Shown in pieces: positions 50,461 through 61,241 of a stretch of DNA of 64,000 nt. This stretch comes from Clusia tigrina (Eukaryota > Arthropoda > Insecta > Diptera > Clusiidae): contig OV050030.1 in the NCBI GenBank assembly GCA_920105625.2, forward strand, positions 238,421,889 through 238,485,888, given 5' to 3'. The position numbers and the translations under genes were made by a program. Position 1 is the first letter of the stretch, and every line of letters starts with the position of its first letter. The notes beneath the pieces were generated by a model. It saw only the letters and a list, made by a program, of their open reading frames with translations. It had not been told where the DNA came from and made no database searches.

Positions 50461-52640
50461 TACCGTATATTAGTTAGGGCCGTTTGGAGTTTTATCAGTG
50501 TTTGATTTGGGACTCAAGGGTAGCATAGCTTTGAGCGATAGCTTAAATTGACAAGAGGCTCGAGTACTTTATTGTTACAAAATTTGAAGGTTTTATGAAG
50601 CTCCAGTAAAAAGTTACAAGCATTTGTATGTTGCAAACTTTGATAGGTGTAGGACCTGTCGCATAGAAGTTAGGGCCATTTGAAGTTTTATCAGTGTTTG
50701 ATTTGGGACTCAAGGGTAGCATAGCTTTGAGCGCTAGCTAAAATTGACAAAAGGCTCGAGTAGTTTATTGTTACAAAATTTCAAGGTTTTATGACGCTCC
50801 AGTAAAAAGTTACAAGCATTTGTATGTTGCAAACTTTTATAGGTGTAGGACGTACCGTATAGAAGTTAGGGCCATTTGTAGTTTTATCAGTGTTTGATTT
50901 GGGACTCAATGGTAGCATAGCTTTCAGCGATAGCTTAAATTGACAAGAGGCTCGAGTACTTTATTGTTACAAATTTCAAGGATTTATGACGCTCCAGTAA
51001 AAAGTTACAACCATTTGTGTGTTGCAAACTTTGATAGGTGTAGGACGTACCGTATATAAGTTAAAGCCATTTGAAGTTTTATCAGTTTTTGATTTGGGAC
51101 TCAAGGGTAGCATAGCTTTGAGCGAAAGCTTAAATTGAAAAGAGGCTCGAGTACTTTATTGTTACAAAATTTCAAGTTTTTATGACGCTCCAGTAAAAAG
51201 TTACAAGCATTTGTATGTTGCAAACTTTGATAGGTGTAGGACGTACCGTATAGAAGTTAGGGCCATTTGAAGTTTTATCAGTGTCTGATTTGGGACTCAA
51301 GGGTAGCATAGCTTTGAGCAATAGCTTAAATTGACAAGAGGCTCGAGTACTTTATTGTTACAAAATTTCAAGGTTTTATGACGCTCCAGTAAAAAGTTAC
51401 AAGCATTTGTATGTTGCAAACTTTGATAGGTGTAGGACATACCGTATAGAAGTTAGGACCATTTGAAGTTTTATCAGTGTTTGATTTGGGACTCAAGGGT
51501 AGCATAGCTTTGAGCGATAGCTTAAATTGACAAGAGGCTCGAGTACTTTATTGTTACAAAATTTCCAGGTTTTATGACGCTCCAGTAAAAAGTTACAAGC
51601 ATTTGTATGTTGCAAACTTTGATAGGTGTAGGACGTACCGTATATTAGTTAGGGCCGTTTGGAGTTTTATCAGTGTTTGATTTGGGACTCAAGGGTAGCA
51701 TAGCTTTGAGCGATAGCTTAAATTGACAAGAGGCTCGAGTACTTTATTGTTACAAAATTTGAAGGTTTTATGAAGCTCCAGTAAAAAGTTACAAGCATTT
51801 GTATGTTGCAAACTTTGATAGGTGTAGGACCTGTCGCATAGAAGTTAGGGCCATTTGAAGTTTTATCAGTGTTTGATTTGGGACTCAAGGGTAGCATAGC
51901 TTTGAGCGCTAGCTAAAATTGACAAAAGGCTCGAGTAGTTTATTGTTACAAAATTTCAAGGTTTTATGACGCTCCAGTAAAAAGTTACAAGCATTTGTAT
52001 GTTGCAAACTTTTATAGGTGTAGGACGTACCGTATAGAAGTTAGGGCCATTTGTAGTTTTATCAGTGTTTGATTTGGGACTCAATGGTAGCATAGCTTTC
52101 AGCGATAGCTTAAATTGACAAGAGGCTCGAGTACTTTATTGTTACAAATTTCAAGGATTTATGACGCTCCAGTAAAAAGTTACAACCATTTGTGTGTTGC
52201 AAACTTTGATAGGTGTAGGACGTACCGTATATAAGTTAAAGCCATTTGAAGTTTTATCAGTTTTTGATTTGGGACTCAAGGGTAGCATAGCTTTGAGCGA
52301 AAGCTTAAATTGAAAAGAGGCTCGAGTACTTTATTGTTACAAAATTTCAAGGTTTTATGACGCTCCAGTAAAAAGTTACAAGCATTTGTATGTTGCAAAC
52401 TTTGATAGGTGTAGGACATACCGTATAGAAGTTAGGACCATTTGAAGTTTTATCAGTGTTTGATTTGGGACTCAAGGGTAGCATAGCTTTGAGCGATAGC
52501 TTAAATTGACAAGAGGCTCGAGTACTTTATTGTTACAAAATTTCCAGGTTTTATGACGCTCCAGTAAAAAGTTACAAGCAATTGTATGTTGCAAACTTTG
52601 ATAGGTGTAGGACGTACCGTATAGAATAGGGCCATTTGAA
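50461..52640 (+). repeat. 6-monomer HOR, period 1175 bp, second copy shortened
   Basis: Markers recur 1175 bp apart: ACCGTATATTAGTTAGGGCC with GTTTGGAG (50462 and 51637), ATGAAGCTCC, GGACCTGTCGC, GCGCTAGCTAAAATT, AACTTTTATAGG (50832 and 52007), and GTTAAAGCC (near 51060 and 52235). After that the second copy skips one monomer: GGACATACCG lies at 51435 and 52414, only 979 bp apart. The ORF-like open stretch and a 2-bp loss near 52627 (GTATAGAATAGGG) lie at the end. Confidence 0.82.
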
Positions 52641-55600
52641 GTTTTATCAGTGTTTGATTTGGGACTCAAGGGTAGCATAGCATTGAGCGATAGCTTAAAT
52701 TGACAAGAAGCTCAATTACTTTATTGTTACAAAATTGCAAGGTTTTATGACGCTCCAGTAAAAATTTACAAGCATTTGTATGTTGCAAACTTTGATAGGT
52801 GTAGGACGTACCGTACAGAAGTTAGGGCCATTTGAAGTTTTATCAGTGTTTGATTTGGGACTCAAGGGTAGCATAGCTTTGAGCGATAGCTTAAATTGAC
52901 AAGAGGCTCGAGTACTTTATTGTTACAAAATTGCAAGGTTTTATGGCGCTCCAGTAAAAAGTTACAAGCATTTGAATGTTGCAAACTTTGATAGGTGTAG
53001 GACGTATCGTATAGAAGTTAGGGCCATTTGTAGTTTTAACAGTGTTTGATTTGGGACTCAAGGGTAGCATCGCTTTCAGCGATAGCTTAAATTTACAAGA
53101 GGCTCGAGTACTTTATTGTTACAAAATTTCAAGGTTTTATGACGCTCCAGTAAAAAGTTACAAGCATTTGCATGTTGCAAACTTTGATAGGTGTAGGACG
53201 TACCGTATAGAAGTTAGGGGCATTTGTAGTTTTATCAGTGTTTGATTTGGGACTCAAGGGTAGCATAGCTTTGAGCGATAGCTTAAATTGACAAGAGGCT
53301 CGAGTACTTTATTGTTAAAAAATTTCAAGGTTTTATGACGGTCTAGTAAAAAGTTACAAGCATTTGTATGTTGCAAACTTTGATAGGTGTAGGACGTACC
53401 GTATAGAAGTTAGGGCCATTTGAAGTTTTATCAGTGTTTATTTTGGGACTCAAGGGTAGCATAGCTTTGAGCAATAGCTTTAATTGACAAGAGGCTCGAG
53501 TACTTTATTGTTACAAAATTTCAAGGTTTTATGACGCTCCAGTAAAAAGTTACAAGCATTTGTATGTTGCAAACTTTGATAGGTGTAGGACGTACCGTAT
53601 AGAAGTTAGGGCCATTTGAAGTTTTATCAGTGTTTGATTTGGGACTCAAGGGTAGCATAGCTTTGAGCGATAGCTTAAATTGACAAGAGGCTCGAATACT
53701 TTATTGTTACAAAATTTCCAGGTTTTATGACGCTCCAGTAAAAAGTTACAAGCATTTGTATGTTGCAAACTTTGATAGGTGTAGGACGTACCGTATAGAA
53801 GTTAGGGCCATTTGAAGTTTTATCAGTGTTTGACTGGGACTTAAGGGTAGCATAGCTTTGACCGATAGCTTAAATTGACAAGAGGCTCGAGTACTTTATT
53901 GTTACAAAATTTCAAGGTTTTATTACGCTCCAGTAAAAAGTTACAAGCATTTGTATGTTGCAAACTTTGATAGGTGTAGGACGTACCGTATAGAAGTTAG
54001 AGCCATTTGAAGTTTTATCAGTGTTTGATTTGGGACTCAATGGTAGCATAGCTTTCAGCGATAGCTTAAATTGACAAGAGGCTCGAGTACTTTATTGTTA
54101 CAAAATTTCAAGGTTTTATGACGCTCCAGTAAAAAGTTACAAGCATTTGTATGTTGCAAACTTTGATAGGTGTAGGACGTATCGTATAGAAGTTAGGGCC
54201 AATTGAAGTTTTATCAGTGTTTATTTTGGGACTCAAGGGTAGCATAGCTTTGAGCAATAGCTTAAATTGACAAGAGGCTCGAATACTTTATTGTTACAAA
54301 ATATCAAGGTTTTATGACGCTGCAGTAAAAAGTTACAAGCATTTGTATGTTGCAAACTTTGATAGGTGTAGGACGTACCGTATAGAAGTTAGGGCCATTT
54401 GAAGTTTTATAAGTGTTTGATTTGGAACTCAAGGGTAGCATAGCTTCGAGCGATAGCTTAAATTGACAAGAGGCTCGAGTACTTTATTGTTACAAAATTT
54501 CAAGGTTTTATGACGCTCCAGTAAAAAGTTACAAGCATTTGTATGTTGCAAACTTTGATAGGTGTAGGACGTATCGTATAGAAGTTAGGGCCAATTGAAG
54601 TTTTATCAGTGTTTATTTTGGGACTCAAGGGTAGCATAGCTTTGAGCAATAGCTTAAATTGACAAGAGGCTCGAATACTATATTGTTACAAAATATCAAG
54701 GTTTTATGACGCTCCAGTAAAAAGTTACAAGCATTTGTATGTTGCAAACTTTGATAGGTGTAGGACGTACCGTATAGAAGTTAGGGCCATTTGAAGTTTT
54801 ATAAGTGTTTGATTTGGAACTCAAGGGTAGCATAGCTTCGAGCGATAGCTTAAATTGACAAGAGGCTCGAGTACTTTATTGTTACAAAATTTCAAGGTTT
54901 TATGACGCTCCAGTAAAAAGTTACAAGCATTTGTATGTTGCAAACTTTGATAGGTGTAGGACGTACCGTATAGAAGTTAGGGCCACTTGAAGTTTTATCA
55001 GTGTCTGATTGGGGACTCAAGGGTAGCATAGCTTTGAGCGATAGCTTAAATTGACAAGAGGCTCGAGTACTTCATTGTTACAAAATTTCAAGGTTTTATG
55101 ACGCTCCAGTAAAAAGTTACAAGCATTTGCATGTTGCAAACTTTGATAGGTGTAGGACGTACCGTATAGAAGTTAGGGGCATTTGTAGTTTTATCAGTGT
55201 TTGATTTGGGACTCAAGGGTAGCATAGCTTTGAGCGATAGCTTAAATTGACAAGAGGCTCGAGTACTTTATTGTTACAAAATTTCAAGGTTTTATGACGC
55301 TCTAGTAAAAAGTTACAAGCATTTGTATGTTGCAAACTTTGATAAGTGTAGGACGTACCGTATAGAAGTTAGGGCCATTTGAAGTTTTATCAGTGTTTAT
55401 TTTGGGACTCAATGGTAGCATAGCTTTAAGCAATAGCTTTAATTGACAAGAGGCTCGAGTACTTTATTGTTACAAAATTTCACGGTTTTATGACGCTCCA
55501 GTAAAAAGTTACAAGCATTTGTATGTTGCAAACTTTGATAGGTGTAGGACGTACCGTATAGAAGTTAGAGCCATTTGAAGTTTTATCAGTGTTTGCCTTG

Positions 55601-58410
55601 GGACTTAAGGGTAGCATAGCTTTGACCGATAGCTTAAATTGACAAGAGGCTCGAGTACTTTATTGTTACAAAATTGCAAGGTTTTAGGACGCTCCAGTAA
55701 AAAGTTACAAGCATTTGCATGTTGCAAACTTTGATAGGTGTAGGACGTACCGTATAGAAGTTAGGGCCATTTGAAGTTTTTTCAGTGTTTGATTTGGAAC
55801 TCAAGGGTAGCACAGCTTTGAGCGATAGCTTAAGTTGACAAGAGGCTCGAGTACTTTATTGTTACAAAATTTCAAGGTTTTATTACGCTCCAGTAAAAAG
55901 TTACCAGCATTTGTATGTTGCAAACTTTGATAGGTGTAGGACGTATCGTATAGAAGTTAGGGCCAATTGAAGTTTTATCAGTGTTTATTTTGGGACTCAA
56001 GGGTAGCATAGCTTTGAGCAATAGCTTAAATTGACAAGAGGCTCGAATACTTTATTGTTACAAAATATCAAGGTTTTATGACGCTCCAGTAAAAAGTTAC
56101 AAGCATTTGTATGTTGCAAACTTTGATAGGTGTAGGACGTACCGTATAGAAGTTAGGGCCATTTGAAGTTTTATAAGTGTTTGATTTGGAACTCAAGGGT
56201 AGCATAGCTTCGAGCGATAGCTTAAATTGACAAGAGGCTCGAGTACTTTATTGTTACAAAATTTCAAGGTTTTATGACGCTCCAGTAAAAAGTTACAAGC
56301 ATTTGTAAGTTGCAAACTTTGATAGGTGTAGGACGTACCGTATAGAAGTTAGGGCCACTTGAAGTTTTATCAGTGTCTGATTTGGGACTCAAGGGTAGCA
56401 TAGCTTTGAGCGATAGCTTAAATTGACAAGAGGCTCGAGTACTTTATTGTTACAAAATTGCAAGGTTTTATGACGCTCCAGTAAAAAGTTACAAGCATTT
56501 GTATGTTGCAAACTTTGATAGGTGTAGGACGTACCGTATAGAAGTTGGGGCCATTTGAAGTTTTATCAGTGTTTATTTTGGGACTCAAGGGTAGCATAGC
56601 TTTGAGCAATAGCTTAAATTGACAAGAGGCTCGAGTACTTTATTGTTACAAAATTTCAAGGTTTTATGACGCTGCAGTAAAAAGTTACAACCATTTGTAT
56701 GTTGCAAACTTTGATAGGTGTAGGACGTACCATATAGAAGTTAGGGCCATTTGTAGTTTTAACAGTGTTTGATTTGGGACTCAAGGGTAGCATAGCTTTC
56801 TGCGATAGCTTAAATTGACAAGAGGCTCGAGTACTTTATTGTTACAAAATTTCAAGGTTTTATGACGCTCCAGTAAAAAGTTACAAGCATTTGTATGTTG
56901 CAAACTTTGATAGGTGTAGGACGTACCGTATAGAAGTTAGGGCCATTTGAAGTTTTATCAGTGTTTGACTTGGGACTTAAGGGTAGCGTAGCTTTGACCG
57001 ATAGCTTAAATTGACAAGAGGCTCGAGTACTTTATTGTTACAAAATTTCAAGGTTTTATTACGCTCCAGTAAAAAGTTACAAGCATTTGTATGTTGCAAA
57101 CTTTGATAGGTGTAGGACGTACCGTATAGAAGTTAGAGCCATTTGAAGTTTTATCAGTGTTTGATTTGGGACTCAAGGGTAGCATAGCTTTCAGCGATAG
57201 CTTAAATTGACAAGAGGCTCGAGTACTTTATTGTTACAAAATTTCAAGGTTTTATGACGCTCCAGTAAAAAGTTACAAGCATTTGTATGTTGCAAACTTT
57301 GATAGGTGTAGGACGTACCGTATAGAAGTTAGGGGCATTTGTAGTTTTATCAGTGTTTGATTTGGGACTCAAGGGTAGCATAGCTTTGAGCGATAGCTTA
57401 AATTGACAAGAGGCTCGAGTACTTTGATGTTACAAAATTTCAAGGTTTTATGACGCTCTAGTAAAAAGTTACAAGCATTTGTATGTTGCAAACTTTGATA
57501 GGTGTAGGACGTACCGTATAGAAGTTAGGGCCATTTGAAGTTTTATCCGTGTTTATTTTGGGACTCAAGGGTAGCATAGCTTTGAGCAATAGCTTAAATT
57601 GACAAGAGGCTCGAGTACTTTATTGTTACAAAATTTCAAGGTTTTATGACGCTCCAGTAAAAAGTTACAAGCATTTGTATGTTGCAAACTTTGATAGGTG
57701 TAGGACGTACCGTATAGAAGTTAGGGCCATTTGAAGTTTTATCAGTGTTTTATTTGGGACTCAAGGGTAGCATAGCTTTGAGCGATAGCTTAAATTGACA
57801 AGAGGCTCGAGTACTTTATTGTTACAAAATTTCCAGGTTTTATGACGCTCCAGTAAAAAGTTACAAGTATTTGTATGTTGCAAACTTTGATAGGTGTAGG
57901 ACGTACCGTATAGAAGTTAGGGCCATTTGAAGTTTTATCAGTGTTTGATTTTGGACTCAAGGGTAGCATAGCATTGAGCGATAGCTTAAATTGACAAGAG
58001 GCTCGAGTACTTTATTGTTACAAAATTGCAAGGTTTTATGACGCTCCAGTAAAAAGTTACAAGCATTTGTATGTTGCAAACTTTGATAGGTGTAGGACGT
58101 ACCGTACAGAAGTTAGGGCCATTTGAAGTTTTATCAGTGTTTGATTTGGGACTCAAGGGTAGCATAGCTTTGAGCGATAGCTTAAATTGACAAGAGGCTC
58201 GAGTACTTTATTGTAACAAAATTGCAAGGTTTTATGGCGCTCCAGTAAAAAGTTACAAGCATTTGAATGTTGCAAACTTTGATAAGTGTAGGACGTACTG
58301 TATAGAAGTTAGGGCCATTTGTAGTTTTATCAGTGTTTGATTTTGGACTCAAGGGTAGCATCGCTTTGAGCGATAGCTTAAATTGACAAGAGACTCGAGT
58401 ACTTTATTGT
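52641..58410 (+). repeat. Near-consensus monomers with a dimeric sub-pattern
   Basis: Most monomers here are full length and close to consensus. A two-monomer unit recurs at 54180, 54572 and 55944: the first member has CGTATCGTATAG, CCAATTGAAG, TTTATTTTGGG, CGAATAC and AAAATATCAAGG; the second has TTTATAAGTG, TTTGGAACTC and GCTTCGAGCG. A segment with CATTTGCATG and AGGGGCATTTGTAG repeats 10 monomers later (53161 and 55120). The AGGGGC mark recurs again 2156 bp on at 57331. One base is lost near 53834 (GTTTGACTGGG). There is no gene or insert. Confidence 0.78.
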
Positions 58411-58956
58411 TACAAAATTTCAAGGTTTTATGACGCTCCAGTAAAAAGTTACAAGCATTTGTATGTTGCAAACTTTGATAGGTGTAGGACGTACCGTATA
58501 TTAGTTAGGGCCATTTGTAGTTTTATCAGTGTTTGATTTGGGACTCAAGGGTAGCATAGCTAGGAGCGATAGCTTAAATTGACAAGAGGCTCGAGTACTT
58601 TATTGTTACAAAATTTGAAGGTTTTATGACGCTCCAGTAAAAAGTTACAAGCATTTGTATGTTGCAAACTTTGATAGGTGTAGGACGTACCGTATAGAAG
58701 TTAGGGCCATTTGAAGTTTTATCAGTGTTTGACTTGGGACTTAAGGGTAGCATAGCTTTGAGCGATAGCTTAAATTGACAAGAGGCTAGAGTACTTTATT
58801 GTTACAAAATTTCAAGGTTTTATGACGCTCCAGTAAAAAGTTAAAAGCATTTGTATGTTGCAAACTTTGATAGGTGTAGGACGTACCGTATAGAAGTTAG
58901 GGCCACTAGAAGTTTTATCAGTGTCTGATTTGGGACTCAAGGGTAGCATAGCTTTG

Positions 58957-58966
58957 AGCGATCGCT
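58957..58966. repeat. 10-bp perfect palindrome AGCGATCGCT
   Basis: A T-to-C change at the consensus GAGCGATAGCTT turns monomer positions 138-147 into a perfect 10-bp palindrome. It is copied with the 5-mer unit and occurs again at 59937-59946. The consensus here has an imperfect dyad. Confidence 0.9.
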
Positions 58967-59936
58967 TAAATTGACAAGAGGCTCGAGTACTTTATTGTTA
59001 CAAAATTTCAAGGCTTTATGACGCTCCAGTAAAAATTTACAAGCATTTGCATGTTGCAAACTTTGATAGATGTAGGACGTACCGTATAGAAGTTAGGGCC
59101 ATTTGAAGTTTTATCAGTATCTGATTTGGGACTCAAGGGTAGCATAGCTTTGAGCGATAGCTTAAATTGACAAGATGCTCGAGTACTTTATTGTTACAAA
59201 ATTGCAAGGTTTTATGACGCTCCAGTAAAAAGTTACAAGCATTTGTATGTTGAAAACTTTGATAGGTGTAGGACGTACCGTATAGAAGTTAGGGCCATTT
59301 GAAGTTTTATCAGTGTCTGATTTGGGACTCAAGGGTAGCATAGCTTTGAGCGATAGGTTAAATTGACAAGAGGCTCGAGTACTTTATTGTTACAAAATTT
59401 CAAGGTTTTATGACGCTCCAGTAAAAAGTTACAAGCATTTGTATGTTGCAAACTTTGATAGGTGTAGGACGTACCGTATATTAGTTAGGGCCATTTGTAG
59501 TTTTATCAGTGTTTGATTTGGGACTCAAGGGTAGCATAGCTAGGAGCGATAGCTTAAATTGACAAGAGGCTCGAGTACTTTATTGTTACAAAATTTGAAG
59601 GTTTTATGACGCTCCAGTAAAAAGTTACAAGCATTTGTATGTTGCAAACTTTGATAGGTGTAGGACGTACCGTATAGAAGTTAGGGCCATTTGAAATTTT
59701 ATCAGTGTTTGACTTGGGACTTAAGGGTAGCATAGCTTTGAGCGATAGCTTAAATTGACAAGAGGCTAGAGTACTTTATTGTTACAAAATTTCAAGGTTT
59801 TATGACGCTCCAGTAAAAAGTTAAAAGCATTTGTATGTTGCAAACTTTGATAGGTGTAGGACGTACCGTATAGAAGTTAGGGCCACTAGAAGTTTTATCA
59901 GTGTCTGATTTTGGACTCAAGGGTAGCATAGCTTTG

Positions 59937-59946
59937 AGCGATCGCT
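59937..59946. repeat. 10-bp perfect palindrome AGCGATCGCT, second copy
   Basis: This is the same palindrome as at 58957, 980 bp downstream in the next 5-mer unit. The third, partial unit does not keep it: its corresponding monomer reads GAGCAATAGCTT near 60917. Confidence 0.9.
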
Positions 59947-60831
59947 TAAATTGACAAGAGGCTCGAGTACTTTATTGTTACAAAATTTCAAGGCTTTATG
60001 ACGCTCCAGTAAAAATTTACAAGCATTTGCATGTTGCAAACTTTGATAGGTGTAGGACGTACCGTATAGAAGTTAGGGCCATTTGAAGTTTTATCAGTAT
60101 CTGATTTGGGACTCAAGGGTAGCATAGCTTTGAGCGATAGCTTAAATTGACAAGAGGCTCGAGTACTTTATTGTTACAAAATTGCAAGGTTTTATGACGC
60201 TCCAGTAAAAAGTTACAAGCATTTGTATGTTGAAAACTTTGATAGGTGTAGGACGTACCGTATAGAAGTTAGGGCCATTTGAAGTTTTATCAGTGTCTGA
60301 TTTGGGACTCAAGGGTAGCATAGCTTTGAGCGATAGGTTAAATTGACAAGAGGCTCGAGTACTTTATTGTTACAAAATTTCAAATTTTTATGACGCTCCA
60401 GTAAAAAGTTACAAGCATTTGTATGTTGCAAACTTTGATAGGTGTAGGACGTACCGTATATTAGTTAGGGCCATTTGTAGTTTTATCAGTGTTTGATTTG
60501 GGACTCAAGGGTAGCATAGCTTTGAGCGATAGCTTAAATTGACAAGAGGCTCGAGTACTTTATTGTTACAAAATTTGAAGGTTTTATGACGTTCCAGTAA
60601 AAAGTTACAAGCATTTGTATGTTGCAAACTTTGATAGGTGTAGGACGTACCGTATAGAAGTTAGGGCCATTTGAAGTTTTATCAGTGTTTGACTTGGGAC
60701 TTAAGGGTAGCATAGCTTTGAGCGATAGTTTAAATTGACCAGAGGCTAGAGTACTTTATTGTTACAAAATTTCAAGGTTTTATGACGCTCCAGTAAAAAG
60801 CTAAAAGCATTTGTATGTTGCAAACTTTGAT

Positions 60832-61241
60832 AAGTGTAGGACGTACCGTATAGTAGTTAGGGCCACTAGAAGTTTTATCAGTGTCTGATTTGGGACTCAA
60901 GGGTAGCATAGCTTTGAGCAATAGCTTAAATTGACAAGAGGCTCGAATACTTTATTGTTACAAAAAATCAAGGTTTTATGACGCTCCAGTAAAAAGTTAA
61001 AAGCATTTGTATGTTGCAAACTTTGATAGGTGTAGGACGTACCGTATAGTAGTTAGGGCCACTAGAAGTTTTATCAGTGTCTGATTTGGGACTCAAGGGT
61101 AGCATAGCTTTGAGCAATAGCTTAAATTGACAAGAGGCTCGAATACTTTATTGTTACAAAAAATCAAGGTTTTATGACGCTCCAGTAAAAAGTTAAAAGC
61201 ATTTGTATGTTGCAAACTTTGATAGGTGTAGGACGTACCGT
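60832..61241 (+). repeat. Two adjacent identical monomers
   Basis: The sequence 60832-61045 is identical to 61028-61241 by eye, a shift of exactly 196. Both copies carry the rare marks GTATAGTAGTTAGGG, CCACTAGAAG, CGAATAC, ACAAAAAATCAAGG and AAGTTAAAAGC. Elsewhere adjacent monomers differ at many sites, so this is a very recent single-monomer duplication within HOR sequence. Confidence 0.9.

Larger units (their letters stand above)
58410..60840 (+). repeat. 5-monomer HOR, period 980 bp, about 2.5 copies
   Basis: The CCGTATATTAGTTAGG monomer recurs at 58494, 59474 and 60454, exactly 5 x 196 apart. Accompanying marks are GCTAGGAGCG, AAATTTGAAGG, GTTTGACTTGGGACTTAAGG, GAGGCTAGAG, AAGTTAAAAGC, GGCCACTAGAAG, GCGATCGC and GTTGAAAACTTTG. 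By eye I counted about five substitutions between the first two units (for instance GATAGATG at 59065 against GATAGGTG at 60045), so identity is near 99%. The third unit is partial and more diverged (GCTTTGAGCG, TGACGTTCC). Confidence 0.88.
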
